A stretch of 64,000 bases of DNA, taken from positions 255,215 to 319,214 of the forward strand of contig CBFHKZ010000002.1 of assembly GCA_965656545.1 (NCBI GenBank), given 5' to 3'. A model generated the notes under the pieces. It was given only the letters and a program-made list of their open reading frames with translations, had not been told where the DNA came from and searched no databases. The translations under genes and the position numbers were made by a program. Shown here piece after piece: positions 31,535 to 40,236 of the stretch. This DNA comes from UBA7446 sp965656545. Lineage in GTDB: Bacteria > Bacteroidota > Bacteroidia > Flavobacteriales > Flavobacteriaceae. Position 1 is the first letter of the stretch. Each line of letters opens with the position of its first letter.

Positions 31535-33943
31535 ATGAAAACAGTCAATCTCGCTTCATCCAAAGGTACTTTCACCGATTTTAAGTCGGACGTACTCAAC
31601 GACTACTACATTGTGGCACTCAGCCGACAGGTGAGTATCTTGGGGAGAAAAGAAGTGCTTTCTGGAAAAGGGAAGTTTGGAATTTTTGGCGACGGTAAAG
31701 AACTCGCACAGATAGCCATGGCAAAGGTCTTTAAAAACGGAGACCACAGATCGGGATATTACCGCGATCAAACCTTTATGATGTCTATTGGGGGATTAAA
31801 ACCCAAACACATATTTGCAAGTGTTTATGGCCATGCCGACCACATTGCAGAACCCATGTCTTCTGGAAGACAAATGGTGGGGCACTTTAATACCGATACG
31901 CTCGACAACGAAGGTAATCTACTGCCACTGGTGGAAAGAAAAAACGCTTTTGCAGACGTTTCATGCACCGCTGCACAAATGCCACGACTGCTGGGCTTGG
32001 CACATGCCTCCAAATTGTTCCGCAAGGTTGCGTCCATGAAAGACGAAAAGCTTTCTGACCAAGGAAATGAAGTCGCTTGGGGTACCATTGGAAATGCCAG
32101 TACAAGCGAAGGTTTGTTCTTTGAAACCCTTAATGCTGCCGGTGTATTGCAAGTACCCATGGTCATTAGTGTTTGGGACGACGGCTATGGCATTTCGGTT
32201 GACAACGCATTTCAAACCGTTAAGGAAAGCATTTCAGAGGCCATGCGCGGCATGCAACGCACAGACGACAAGGCTGGTATTGAAATCATTGAGGTTGAAG
32301 GCTGGAACTACCCTGCCCTAATTGAAGCCTATACCCGTGCAAGTGAATTGGCACGAAGTGCGCACGTTCCCGTGTTGATACACGTTCAAGAACTCACCCA
32401 ACCCCTCGGACACTCTACGTCTGGGTCGCACGAACGCTACAAATCGGAAACCCGCTTGCAATGGGAAAAAGAATATGACTGTAACCTAACATTCAAAAAC
32501 TGGATATTAGAAAAGAAAATAGCAACCGAGGATGAGCTTGCTGCCATCGAAGAAAAGGCATCAACAGCCGCCAAAGAAGCCAAAACAGCCGCTTGGAAGG
32601 CCTATTTAGTCCCTATCGATGAAGAACGGCAAGAAGCCGAGCAATTGGTCCAAGCACTTATTGCAAACGCACAAGACCCTGAGGCACTTGCACCATTAGC
32701 CGTTGTACTCTCCAAGAAAAATATAGCCTACCGCAAACCCATCTATGCCGCTGTTCGTGAGCTCCTGTGGCAAACACGTAGCAATCCTACGCCCAGCAGA
32801 AAAGCACTGCAAGCATGGTGGCACGAAAAACAACAAAACACACAAACCCTGTACAGCGATAAGCTTTACAACGAATACGACAACTCCGCTTTGAATGTTC
32901 CAAGCATTCCTGCCAAGTACAGCGCAGACGCAAGCCTTGTTGATGGACGTGTGGTGTTGCGAGACAATTTTAAAGCCCTCTTAGAACAACACCCCAAACT
33001 CTTGGTTTTTGGTGAAGACAGTGGAAAAATTGGCGATGTTAATCAAGGCTTAGAAGGGCTTCAAGCAATCTATGGAGAAGAGCGTGTTGCAGACCGTGGC
33101 ATTCGCGAGGCTACCATCATTGGCGAGGGTATTGGCATGGCATTCCGTGGACTACGACCCATTGCTGAAATACAATATTTAGACTATGTGCTCTATGCAC
33201 TGCAACTCATGAGCGATGATTTGGCAACGCTCCACTACCGCACACGTGGCAAACAACGTGCACCGCTGATTATCCGCACAAGAGGACACCGCTTAGAAGG
33301 CATCTGGCATTCGGGCTCCCCCATGGGTGGATTGGTAAGTTTGCTTCGTGGTATGTTTGTATTGGTACCGCGTAACCTTACACAGGCAAGTGGTATGTAC
33401 AACACCCTGCTACAAGGACAAGATCCAGCACTCGTGATTGAACCGCTTAACGGCTACCGCCTAAAAGAAAAACAACCTGAAAACCTAGGTGATTTTACCG
33501 TACCCCTTGGCATTGCAGAACAGCTACGCACAGGTAACGATATGACGCTGGTTTCCTATGGATCTACCCTTAGACTTGTTGAAGAAGCTGCTGATACCTT
33601 GGCGCAAATGGGCATCACTACAGATGTGATAGATGTGCAATCGCTAATCCCGTTTGACACCACCAATATCATTGGCGCAAGTGTGGAAAAAACAAACCGA
33701 CTGCTGATCGTAGATGAAGATGTTCCCGGTGGTGGAACGGCTTATATCCTCAGTCAGTTATTGGAAAAGCAAGATATTTATCCGCATTTGGACAGCCAAC
33801 CAAGCTTACTGACTGCCAAAGACCACCGCCCGGCCTATGGTACCGACGGAGATTACTTCTCAAAACCGTCAAAAGAAGATATCGTAGAAGCCGCCTATGC
33901 CATCATGCACGAGGCAAAACCGAATCAGTTTCCTCCGCTTTAG
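31535..33943 (+). CDS. 2-oxo acid dehydrogenase E1, alpha and beta fused
   Basis: 802 residues: an N-terminal E1-alpha-like part (~1-400; GNASTSEGLFFETLNAAGVL, thiamine-pyrophosphate region VISVWDDGYGISVDN) fused to a full E1-beta part (~470-800; LVFGEDSGKIGDVNQGLEGL, then IREATIIGEGIGMAFRGLRP). This is the fused E1 typical of Bacteroidota branched-chain/pyruvate dehydrogenase complexes: ThDP-dependent decarboxylation of a 2-oxo acid and transfer to lipoate on E2. Which acid (2-oxoisovalerate likely) is inferred. No E2 or E3 is nearby. The stop is inside an AT-rich repeat. Confidence 0.92.
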   Translation: MKTVNLASSKGTFTDFKSDVLNDYYIVALSRQVSILGRKEVLSGKGKFGIFGDGKELAQIAMAKVFKNGDHRSGYYRDQTFMMSIGGLKPKHIFASVYGHADHIAEPMSSGRQMVGHFNTDTLDNEGNLLPLVERKNAFADVSCTAAQMPRLLGLAHASKLFRKVASMKDEKLSDQGNEVAWGTIGNASTSEGLFFETLNAAGVLQVPMVISVWDDGYGISVDNAFQTVKESISEAMRGMQRTDDKAGIEIIEVEGWNYPALIEAYTRASELARSAHVPVLIHVQELTQPLGHSTSGSHERYKSETRLQWEKEYDCNLTFKNWILEKKIATEDELAAIEEKASTAAKEAKTAAWKAYLVPIDEERQEAEQLVQALIANAQDPEALAPLAVVLSKKNIAYRKPIYAAVRELLWQTRSNPTPSRKALQAWWHEKQQNTQTLYSDKLYNEYDNSALNVPSIPAKYSADASLVDGRVVLRDNFKALLEQHPKLLVFGEDSGKIGDVNQGLEGLQAIYGEERVADRGIREATIIGEGIGMAFRGLRPIAEIQYLDYVLYALQLMSDDLATLHYRTRGKQRAPLIIRTRGHRLEGIWHSGSPMGGLVSLLRGMFVLVPRNLTQASGMYNTLLQGQDPALVIEPLNGYRLKEKQPENLGDFTVPLGIAEQLRTGNDMTLVSYGSTLRLVEEAADTLAQMGITTDVIDVQSLIPFDTTNIIGASVEKTNRLLIVDEDVPGGGTAYILSQLLEKQDIYPHLDSQPSLLTAKDHRPAYGTDGDYFSKPSKEDIVEAAYAIMHEAKPNQFPPL

Positions 33944-34016
33944 ATAGGCAATAGTTATTAGTTAATAGGCAATAGGGAGTAGGCAGTAGTGAATAGTTAA
34001 TAGGCAATATGGCTTA
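33941..34016. repeat. AT-rich repeat, second array
   Basis: Units such as ATAGGCAATAG, TTATTAGTTAATAGG and GTGAATAGTTAATAGG recur, as at 1134-1284. It spans the stop of the E1 gene and the convergent stop of holA; the last holA codons (IAY) come from the repeat. Confidence 0.8.
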
Positions 34017-35001
34017 ACAGCTCTTGCAGTACTTCTCCCTCCGAAGTAGGAACCGCATCAACGCCCTTGACGGCCAAATCAGCTTTTTTAATGCTTCCCA
34101 AAATGGGCACTATAGATTTTAGTGGATAACGCCTGGCGGCCTGCTCAATTTCACGAACAAAAAACGGATGTATGCCCAAGGCTTTGGCAACCGCATCGGG
34201 GTTTTTGGAAGGCAAACCGTGGTAGGTGAGCAATTGCATAAAATAGTTGTGTAAACTCCTAAGGGTCCCCAATAACGGATGTTGCCGTGGATGACGCCCA
34301 AAGTAATGTGCAATGGTATAGGCTTTGGCCGTATGACCATTCCCTAGGGCTTTGCGCAATTCAAAGTTGTTGTATTCTTTGCTGATGCCTACATGCTGCT
34401 CAACGTGGTCTGCACTGATGGCTTCCCCCGCTGCAACAACCAGGCAGAGTTTGTTGATCTGATTGTAGAGCGTACCCAAATCGGCACCCACACTCTCCGC
34501 CAACACCGCAGCGGCCTTAAAATCAATCGTACGTTGTTGCTCGCGCACACGCTGCTCAATCCAAGCGGGTAGTTTGTCGTCATAGAGCTTTTTGGTTTCT
34601 ACAACGGTTCCGTTCTTGGCAATGGCCTTATGGAGCTTTTTGCGCTTGTCTAATTTTTTATTTTTATAACAAATCACCAAAACCGTGGTGGTTTGCGGCT
34701 GTGCCGCATAGGCCTCCAGTTTTTCAATGCTTCGGCTGAGTTCATGCGCCTCACGCACCACAACCAATTGATGGTCGGCCATCATGGGAAATCGCTTGCA
34801 AACCGATACAATTTCTTCGATACTGGTGTCTTTGCCGTATAATATGGTTTGGTTAAAATCACGCTGTTCTTCGGGCAATACCGTATCGATGAGCAACTGG
34901 CTCAATTGGTCAATAAAAAAGGGCTCATCCCCCATCAAAAAGTAGATAGGTGTAAAATTTCGATCTAAAATAGCACGCTTCGTGCTTGCGTATGCATCCA
35001 A
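33997..35001 (-). CDS. holA: DNA polymerase III subunit delta
   Basis: The clamp-loader delta subunit that opens the beta clamp. 334 residues, a normal length. The visible motifs are FLMGDEPFFIDQ near the N-terminus, then IVSVCKRFPMM and QLVVVREA, the ATPase-like fold in which delta lacks working Walker motifs. The helical C-terminal collar includes EYNNFELRKALGNG and HPFFVREIEQAARRY. It is divergently transcribed from the HsdR_N gene. The 3' end lies in an AT-rich repeat, which provides the last residues. Confidence 0.93.
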   Translation of the reverse strand: MDAYASTKRAILDRNFTPIYFLMGDEPFFIDQLSQLLIDTVLPEEQRDFNQTILYGKDTSIEEIVSVCKRFPMMADHQLVVVREAHELSRSIEKLEAYAAQPQTTTVLVICYKNKKLDKRKKLHKAIAKNGTVVETKKLYDDKLPAWIEQRVREQQRTIDFKAAAVLAESVGADLGTLYNQINKLCLVVAAGEAISADHVEQHVGISKEYNNFELRKALGNGHTAKAYTIAHYFGRHPRQHPLLGTLRSLHNYFMQLLTYHGLPSKNPDAVAKALGIHPFFVREIEQAARRYPLKSIVPILGSIKKADLAVKGVDAVPTSEGEVLQELLSHIAY

Positions 35002-35030
35002 TTGAAAAATAATTTAGCACTTTTGTGGTC

Positions 35031-35480
35031 ATGCAAGCCTTGGCATTCCCGACTTTTAGCTTCACTACCAAAAGTAGCGAAAACAAACGCTTTATATTGG
35101 ATCCGATCCGAAAAAAGTTTGTGTTGCTTACGCCAGAGGAATGGGTACGCCAGCACGTCATTCAAGATTTGATGGAAAAAGGCATCAGCAAGACCCGCTT
35201 GAGCATTGAAAAACAATTTGAGGTCATGGGCCAACAAAAACGCTTTGATGTGGTTGTGGCAGGCGCTAACGCGTCCATTGCCCTATTGGTGGAATGTAAA
35301 GCACCCGAAATACCCATCACCCAAGCAACCTTTGACCAAATTGCCCGCTACCAATTGGCACTAAACGCCACCTACCTGATGGTGACCAACGGACTGCACC
35401 ACATTTATTGCCAGATTGACTATGACAAACAGGCCTATCACTTTATGCCCGACTTCCCGCTAAAAGGACTAGCCTTATGA
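35031..35480 (+). CDS. HsdR N-terminal-type nuclease domain protein (HSDR_N_2)
   Basis: From ATG at 35031 (GTG at 35025 also possible) the protein is 149 residues. It carries just the PD-(D/E)XK domain of type I restriction HsdR: RFDVVVAG with D73, LLVECKAP with E88-C-K90, and a helix DQIARYQLALN. No helicase or methylase is nearby, so this is not a restriction system. A stand-alone copy between holA and a glycosyltransferase is common in flavobacteria from memory; function unknown. The catalytic residues look intact. The stop overlaps the next ATG (ATGA). Confidence 0.85.
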   Translation: MQALAFPTFSFTTKSSENKRFILDPIRKKFVLLTPEEWVRQHVIQDLMEKGISKTRLSIEKQFEVMGQQKRFDVVVAGANASIALLVECKAPEIPITQATFDQIARYQLALNATYLMVTNGLHHIYCQIDYDKQAYHFMPDFPLKGLAL

Positions 35481-36427
35481 CAACAGCCATTGCCATATTG
35501 AATTACAACGGGGCAGCATTGCTGCGGCAATTTTTGCCTTCGGTATTGGAACACAGCGAAAACGCCAAGGTCTATGTGATTGACAACGGCTCAACCGATG
35601 ATTCGTTGGCAGTGCTTGCGGAAGCTTTTCCTGCCGTTACACCCATAGCGTTGGGCGAAAACACAGGCTATGCCGGTGGCTACAACACGGGATTACAACA
35701 AATAGATGCCGATGTGGTTTGTTTGTTGAATTCAGACATTAAGACAACACCTAATTGGCTATTGCCCATTACTGCTTTTTTGGAAACCCACCCTGAGGTG
35801 GCTATGGTGCAACCCAAAATTTTGGATTTGGCAAAGCCAGACCATTTTGAGTATGCCGGTGCCGCAGGCGGATATTTGGACATCATGGGGCTCCCCTACT
35901 GCCGTGGTCGTGTGGGCAGGAAATGCGAAAAAGACAGCGGACAATACGATACCAATACGCAAGTGACCTGGGCAAGCGGTGCTTGCTTGGTGGTGCGCAA
36001 ATCGGTGTTTGATGCTTTGGGCGGTTTTGACGCCTCTTTTTTTATGCATTTTGAAGAAATAGATTTATGCCTACGTGCACAAGCCAAGGGCCATCAGGTT
36101 TGGGCTATTGGCAACAGTGAAGTGTATCATAAGGGTGCTGCCAGTCTGGCGCAAGACAACCCGAGAAAGCTCTACTACAACATACGCAACTCCCTGCTTA
36201 CCTATACCAAAACACTGCCGTTAGTGCCCTTGCTGTGGGTCTATGCGCTGCGTGCCGCTTTTGACACTACCCTAGCACTGTTTTATATGGTACAACTAAA
36301 GTTTGACCACGTGCATGCGATCATGCGTGCCTACGATGCTTTTTTTGCACACTACCGCGCGGCCTACAGCCAACGCACCCACCTTAGAAACCCCCTTAAA
36401 CGTTTTTCGGTGTTGTTGGGGTTCTAG
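35477..36427 (+). CDS. glycosyltransferase family 2
   Basis: 316 residues. The GT-A fold opens TAIAILNYNGAALL, with IDNGSTDDS around residues 35-43 and a metal-binding LLNSD. WASGACLVVRK and FFMHFEEIDLCLRA follow, a layout typical of rhamnosyl- or GlcNAc-type transferases of the WbbL group. A hydrophobic stretch (PLVPLLWVYALRA) near residues 248-260 suggests membrane association. The ATG overlaps the preceding stop, so it is probably co-translated. Donor and acceptor are unknown, but cell-surface polysaccharide is likely. Confidence 0.92.
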   Translation: MTTAIAILNYNGAALLRQFLPSVLEHSENAKVYVIDNGSTDDSLAVLAEAFPAVTPIALGENTGYAGGYNTGLQQIDADVVCLLNSDIKTTPNWLLPITAFLETHPEVAMVQPKILDLAKPDHFEYAGAAGGYLDIMGLPYCRGRVGRKCEKDSGQYDTNTQVTWASGACLVVRKSVFDALGGFDASFFMHFEEIDLCLRAQAKGHQVWAIGNSEVYHKGAASLAQDNPRKLYYNIRNSLLTYTKTLPLVPLLWVYALRAAFDTTLALFYMVQLKFDHVHAIMRAYDAFFAHYRAAYSQRTHLRNPLKRFSVLLGF

Positions 36428-36567
36428 TGCTATAACGCACCTACTGTATGCCTTATACTTTTTGAATTTAGTTAAATATATACTTACTAATCAACTTGTT
36501 ATCAGTAGGTTAGGTTTTGATAATTAAAAATTATTTGTTAAGTTTAGAGTTCCCAAATGCTTGACTT

Positions 36568-36711
36568 ATGAATAACCGTTTACTTGTTTCTACGTTTATC
36601 TTCCTTTCATCCTTTGTTGTGGCACGAGACACAGCCCTGTCTGCCCTGTCTGCCGACAGGCAGGCGACAGGTAGGCTTGCATACCATAAAAACAAAAGTT
36701 TGTATCTTTAA
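36568..36711 (+). pseudogene. signal-peptide fragment of a lost secreted protein
   Basis: A 47-residue ORF opening MNNRLLVSTFIFLSSFVVA, a good signal peptide, followed by charged residues and then reading through a palindromic repeat (LSALSADRQATG) and into the duplicated leader, where it stops at TAA. The export signal without a mature protein suggests the 5' stump of a gene whose remainder was replaced by repeat DNA. Confidence 0.4.
36646..36659. repeat. palindrome CTGTC-TGCC-GACAG
   Basis: A short perfect hairpin embedded in a GC-rich segment that resembles the repeat at 63747-64000 (both have CTGCCTG/AGGCAGG style arms). Confidence 0.5.
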
Positions 36712-36732
36712 GTACCCAAAAACCTACTTATG
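36684..36732 (+). repeat. duplicated leader, copy 1
   Basis: About 47 bases (CCATAAAAACAAAAG ... CTACTTATG) are almost identical to 37400-37449 just before the spondin/T9SS gene, with two substitutions and one inserted base. After the ATG the codons cca cac aaa acc aca still resemble aca caa ttc act act of the intact gene, then similarity ends. Confidence 0.8.
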
Positions 36733-36870
36733 CCACACAAAACCACATTTTTTTTAATAGAAATTGCCACGATTATGGGGCACAGGACGAAGCCCTGCGC
36801 CAGCGGGGGGGGAATGGATATCCTTACGATATTAAATTCTACAATCGAATAATCAGTGTAAAATAGATAA

Positions 36871-37308
36871 ATGAAACACAATATTTTTTATTTGCTAATT
36901 ATATCAACTTTTATTGCCTGCAATTTTTCAGACGCAAAAAAAGAGTTTTCTAATGGTATAGTTTATATTATTGAAGGGGGGCAACTAAATTACATTATCA
37001 AAGAAGATAAAAAAGGTTTTTTTCTTCAACCAAACGTTTTGGATGTAAGAGAGAATGAAAAGTATATTTTAATTATTCAGTCGATAAATGTTGGGTTTCT
37101 TAGGGAAAATATCAAGGCCGACTTAATGTTTCGTTTAAAAAACAATGAAATCAACAATGCAAAAATTGACTCGGTAATCTCAAATAATTTATTTATCGAA
37201 AAACAATTGATGTATGAGCAAAGCTATTGGGTTCTTTTAAAGGAAAAAGATTCATTATTGGGCCCCTATGAAAACTTAAAAGACATAAAAAGGTTTGGTT
37301 TTTATTAA
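36871..37308 (+). CDS. hypothetical lipoprotein
   Basis: 145 residues. A signal peptide ends at STFIAC with C17 as lipidation site. The mature part (FSNGIVYIIEGGQLNYIIKE, then FEKQLMYEQSYWVL-like regions) is mixed alpha/beta with no motif I recognise. It is strongly AT-rich compared with the neighbouring glycosyltransferase gene and lies between the two copies of a duplicated leader sequence, so it may be a recent arrival. It is probably expressed alone. Confidence 0.7.
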   Translation: MKHNIFYLLIISTFIACNFSDAKKEFSNGIVYIIEGGQLNYIIKEDKKGFFLQPNVLDVRENEKYILIIQSINVGFLRENIKADLMFRLKNNEINNAKIDSVISNNLFIEKQLMYEQSYWVLLKEKDSLLGPYENLKDIKRFGFY

Positions 37309-37399
37309 TTATTGAGAGTCTCCCCCTGGCCTGCCCGAAGTTCAGGCGAGCACAAGAATGGCTGTGTATCGTGCCCTTCTCATTTAACAGGCTTACATT

Positions 37400-37449
37400 C
37401 CATAAAAACAAAAGTTTGTATCTTTAAGTATCCAAAAATCCTACTTATG
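37400..37449 (+). repeat. duplicated leader, copy 2, with the start of the spondin gene
   Basis: Counterpart of 36684-36732. It contains TATCTTTA (37419-37426), one mismatch from the -7 consensus TAnnTTTG, and ends with the ATG at 37447. This is the functional copy. Confidence 0.75.
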
Positions 37450-38412
37450 ACACAATTCACTACTTACTTTATAGATAAAAATCGCTGCGGATATACGGTA
37501 AAAGGTAAAACCGCCTTTGCCATTTGTTTGCTAAACTTGCTGTTTTTTATTCCCTGCATGGGTCAAACTACTGTGAAATACGACATCACTTTTACGAGCA
37601 TTTGGAACGCAAACGACCATACCACTGTGCCCTCTGGTGCACATTGGTCTAAGTTGGTTGGCGCCACGCACAAAACCGCCAATACATTCCTAGAAACGGG
37701 TAAGTTGGCTACTACAGGCATAAAAAACGTTGCTGAAATTGGGAGTAATTCCAATTTTAGCACTGAAGTTTCTGCTAAAATCACTGCAGGTGAAGCAAAT
37801 CAATACATCAATGGGCCTAGTTTAGGATCAGCAAAAGGCGACATGTCAGTTGTTGACCTTGAGGTTGCAAAAGATTTTCCATTGGTGACTTTAGTTTCGA
37901 TGATAGCGCCTAGTCCAGACTGGATAATTAACGTTAATAGTCACAGTTTGTTGGATGCAAATGGCGATTGGAAAACTTCAGAAGTAATAGATGTTTTTGC
38001 CTATGATGCAGGAACAGACAGTGGTACTGATTATACCTCCAGCAACAGCGCTACAAACCCCTTTCAGGCTATTTCAAAAATTACGGGGACACCAATCAAC
38101 GGAAACAAAATGGGAACCTTGACCATTAAACTAAAAACACCCTTATCCGTGAATGCGCATACGCTAAATCAGGTGAAAGCATACCCAAACCCGGTATTGA
38201 ACGGAAAAATTAATCTTATCCATTTAGAAGGCATTGCGCTTAATAAGCTTGTGTTATACAATGCTGCGGGTTCAATAGTAAAATCGTTGTCCAAAATAAC
38301 ACATGACAGTACTTTAACAGTGGATATACCAGATGTGGCTACAGGTATTTATTTTATCAAACTTACGGATACTAAAAATAAGGAGATCGTTCGGAAATTT
38401 GTTGTGCGTTAA
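37447..38412 (+). CDS. spondin-domain protein with T9SS sorting domain
   Basis: From ATG at 37447 the protein is 321 residues. A longer open frame to 37312 is rejected because it precedes the promoter and leader. An unusually long charged N-region is followed by a hydrophobic core (FAICLLNLLFFIPCMG). The spondin N-type domain follows (VKYDITFTSIWNANDH, then HWSKLVGATHKTAN, then MIAPSPDW). The last ~75 residues are a type A T9SS C-terminal domain: VKAYPNPV, then LYNAAGSIV, ending GIYFIKLTDTKN and a VRKFVVR tail. It is thus exported by the type IX system and likely attached to, or released from, the cell surface. Paralogue of 14741-15424. The function of the domain is unknown. Confidence 0.88.
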   Translation: MTQFTTYFIDKNRCGYTVKGKTAFAICLLNLLFFIPCMGQTTVKYDITFTSIWNANDHTTVPSGAHWSKLVGATHKTANTFLETGKLATTGIKNVAEIGSNSNFSTEVSAKITAGEANQYINGPSLGSAKGDMSVVDLEVAKDFPLVTLVSMIAPSPDWIINVNSHSLLDANGDWKTSEVIDVFAYDAGTDSGTDYTSSNSATNPFQAISKITGTPINGNKMGTLTIKLKTPLSVNAHTLNQVKAYPNPVLNGKINLIHLEGIALNKLVLYNAAGSIVKSLSKITHDSTLTVDIPDVATGIYFIKLTDTKNKEIVRKFVVR

Positions 38413-38447
38413 GGTGTGAAGCCCTAAGGTTATAGAAAACCTGACGC

Positions 38448-38639
38448 CTACGCCCTGTTCTTAGCTGTTTTGGTGGGTACCCTACCCTGGTTGCCCATGC
38501 CGTCCATGTCAAGGACATCCACAGCTGTTGGGGTTTCCTTTTTGGCCGCCTTGTTTTGCTTGGAAATGATACCAATCAGAAAAAAGGTATACACCACAAC
38601 GATGCCCAATCCGACAAAAAACATAATGCTATTTGTCAT
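38448..38639 (-). CDS. small membrane protein
   Basis: From ATG at 38639 the protein is 63 residues: one transmembrane helix (IMFFVGLGIVVVYTFFLIG), then a basic segment KQNKAAKKE and an acidic tail. An in-frame ATG ten codons earlier overlaps the previous gene more. Its start overlaps the previous gene's stop by 11 bases, so the two are probably translationally coupled. Unknown family. Confidence 0.65.
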   Translation of the reverse strand: MTNSIMFFVGLGIVVVYTFFLIGIISKQNKAAKKETPTAVDVLDMDGMGNQGRVPTKTAKNRA

Positions 38640-38802
38640 CTTTGCGTCTTTGTCTGATGGCAATGGCAAATCCCAAAATGGTAATGGGCCAAAGTCCTAC
38701 ATAGATACCCTCTAGCTCGTTTCCCGTAAACCAAAGGTATACCGAATAGACAAAGCTGAGAAAAGCCAAAATAATAGGATAATAGGTGTTTAGAAATTTC
38801 AT
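38629..38802 (-). CDS. small two-helix membrane protein
   Basis: 57 residues from ATG at 38802 (upstream in-frame starts to 38895 add residues without the family look). Two hydrophobic stretches, IILAFLSFVYSVYLWF and IYVGLWPITILGFAIAI, are joined by TGNELEG, with a charged end RQRRKDDK. This pattern recurs in flavobacteria in my memory. It forms a two-gene unit with 38448-38639. Confidence 0.65.
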   Translation of the reverse strand: MKFLNTYYPIILAFLSFVYSVYLWFTGNELEGIYVGLWPITILGFAIAIRQRRKDDK

Positions 38803-38902
38803 GAGCGTTAGTAAATATCGCCACAATTTACAAAAAAACAAAAGCCAATCGAAGTTGCGAAGCAAGCTTAACAAACAGCTAACATAAGTACCCATTTAGG
38901 GA

Positions 38903-39133
38903 TTATTCACAAGCCCCATCTGTCCACGTCAGCACCCCTGTAGCACCGGCAACACAAGCGTTGCTGTAGGTCACTTCGTCACAACCGCAAACAGGTGTGT
39001 AATCCAACGTGCAAACGGTGTCGGGAGTTGGATCGGTAAAGCAGTCTGTATTGATCACGCTAACGTCGTCATTTGTGCATGTAAACGACAGCATCAATAA
39101 GGCAAAACAAAGCAATAGACTTATTTTTTTCAT
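38903..39133 (-). CDS. Kazal-type inhibitor-like small lipoprotein
   Basis: 76 residues. A signal peptide (ISLLLCFALLMLSFTC) would place a lipid on C19. The mature part has the Kazal pattern with evenly spaced cysteines: CTLDYTPVCGCDEVTYSNAC, then GVLTWTDGAC. Kazal domains inhibit serine proteases and are rare in bacteria, though found in Bacteroidota lipoproteins. The inhibitor function is inferred from the cysteine pattern alone. Monocistronic. Confidence 0.8.
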   Translation of the reverse strand: MKKISLLLCFALLMLSFTCTNDDVSVINTDCFTDPTPDTVCTLDYTPVCGCDEVTYSNACVAGATGVLTWTDGACE

Positions 39134-39164
39134 GAGATTGCGTTTAATACCAAAGCAGAAAATG

Positions 39165-39995
39165 TTATTTGGCTTGTGTGGTTGGTTTTTGATACGGTTG
39201 AAAAGGTTGCTTTAGTAAGCTCCCTACCCTACTGTTCTCCTCCTCGTTGGGAAAAACATCTACGCCGTAAACAATGCGCTTCGCATCCAAATGCGTGTAG
39301 GTACCCAACAAGCGATCCCAAATCGCAAAGATATTGCCGTAGTTGCTATCGGTATAGGGCAACACATAATGATGGTGTACTTTGTGCATATGCGGCGTTA
39401 CCAGCACATAACTAAGCCATTGGTCTAGCTTGGCAGGCAGATTGATGTTGGCGTGATTAAACTGGCTTAAAACCACCGACAGCGATTGATAGAGCATCAC
39501 CACACCAATGGGCGCACCCAGTATAAAAACAGCCAATAATGTAAAGAAAAAACGCACCAAACTCTCCAGTGGGTGGTGACGGTTGGCCGTAGTGGTATCT
39601 ACGTGATGATCGGAATGATGCACCAAATGCACCATCCACAGCGGCTTTACCTTGTGCTCGACCAAATGTGCCAAATAGGCCCCAATAAAATCCAAGAGCA
39701 GTACGCCCAAGACCACATAGAGCCAAAAAGGCAATGTCACAATATGCAACAATCCAAATCCGTTAGCCTGTGTCCAATCGGCGGTATTCAACAGTAAAAA
39801 AGCCAAAAAGAAATTTACCAAAACCGAAGTTGCCGTAAAAAAGAAATTAGGCAACGCATGACGCCATTTTTTGTAGGCCAATCTCCTCGTGGGCACGAGT
39901 CCTTCTATCAACCAAAAAAGCGTGATACCGCCCACCAATATGATGCTGCGGTGCAGCGAGGGAATGTTTTCAAAGTATTGGATTAGGTTTTCCAT
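39165..39995 (-). CDS. sterol desaturase / fatty acid hydroxylase family membrane protein
   Basis: 276 residues, with about four to five transmembrane helices and the three histidine clusters that bind the di-iron centre: HLVEH (H110, H114), HLVHHSDHH (123-131) and HMHKVHHH (202-209), plus RHHP. Such enzymes hydroxylate or desaturate lipids with O2. The lipid is unknown; in flavobacteria carotenoid or fatty-acid hydroxylation are options. It is preceded on the same strand by a 46-codon ORF. Confidence 0.9.
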   Translation of the reverse strand: MENLIQYFENIPSLHRSIILVGGITLFWLIEGLVPTRRLAYKKWRHALPNFFFTATSVLVNFFLAFLLLNTADWTQANGFGLLHIVTLPFWLYVVLGVLLLDFIGAYLAHLVEHKVKPLWMVHLVHHSDHHVDTTTANRHHPLESLVRFFFTLLAVFILGAPIGVVMLYQSLSVVLSQFNHANINLPAKLDQWLSYVLVTPHMHKVHHHYVLPYTDSNYGNIFAIWDRLLGTYTHLDAKRIVYGVDVFPNEEENSRVGSLLKQPFQPYQKPTTQAK

Positions 39996-40018
39996 GATCC
40001 AAATATATTGATTTTATA

Positions 40019-40159
40019 CTACTGACCGTTTAACATGCGCTGCACAGTCTCAAGGGTTGTCATTAATTTAATCTTATGTACCGCATCTTTAAACTGTCCC
40101 TTTTCGAGGCGTGTTTGAAGCGTTTCTACGAGTTCGGCTATGGTCTGTTGTTCATTCAT
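40019..40159 (-). CDS. small conserved-looking protein, hypothetical
   Basis: 46 residues from ATG at 40159 (MNEQQTIAELVETLQ...), mostly amphipathic helix (RLEKGQFKDAVHKIKLMTT). A longer frame to 40267 is rejected because it passes through the palindrome at 40237-40256. It sits 23 bp before the desaturase gene and may share its transcript. No motif is recognised. Confidence 0.45.
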   Translation of the reverse strand: MNEQQTIAELVETLQTRLEKGQFKDAVHKIKLMTTLETVQRMLNGQ

Positions 40160-40236
40160 CTTTTGTGGCAATTTCAATAACACCGTGTTTTCCTTTTTGC
40201 CCTTTAAGGAGCAAAAACCTAAATTCTGTGATTTAG

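Larger units (their letters stand above)
36428..36870. other. gene-poor stretch with remnants and palindromes
   Basis: No full gene. It holds an 8-bp inverted pair, ACCTACTG (36439) and CAGTAGGT (36503), 56 bases apart, a small signal-peptide ORF (36568-36711), a palindrome (36646-36659), and a copy of the leader of the spondin gene (36684-36732) followed by a short open frame to 36852 whose first codons resemble the spondin gene start. Confidence 0.55.

Noticed and set aside
36730..36852. 40-residue ORF after the duplicated leader
   Set aside because: Only the first codons match the spondin gene start; the rest has no protein-like pattern, so it is listed as part of the decayed region.
37312..37446. 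N-terminal extension of the spondin/T9SS protein
   Set aside because: It precedes the duplicated leader and the -7 box and would move the signal peptide deep inside the protein.
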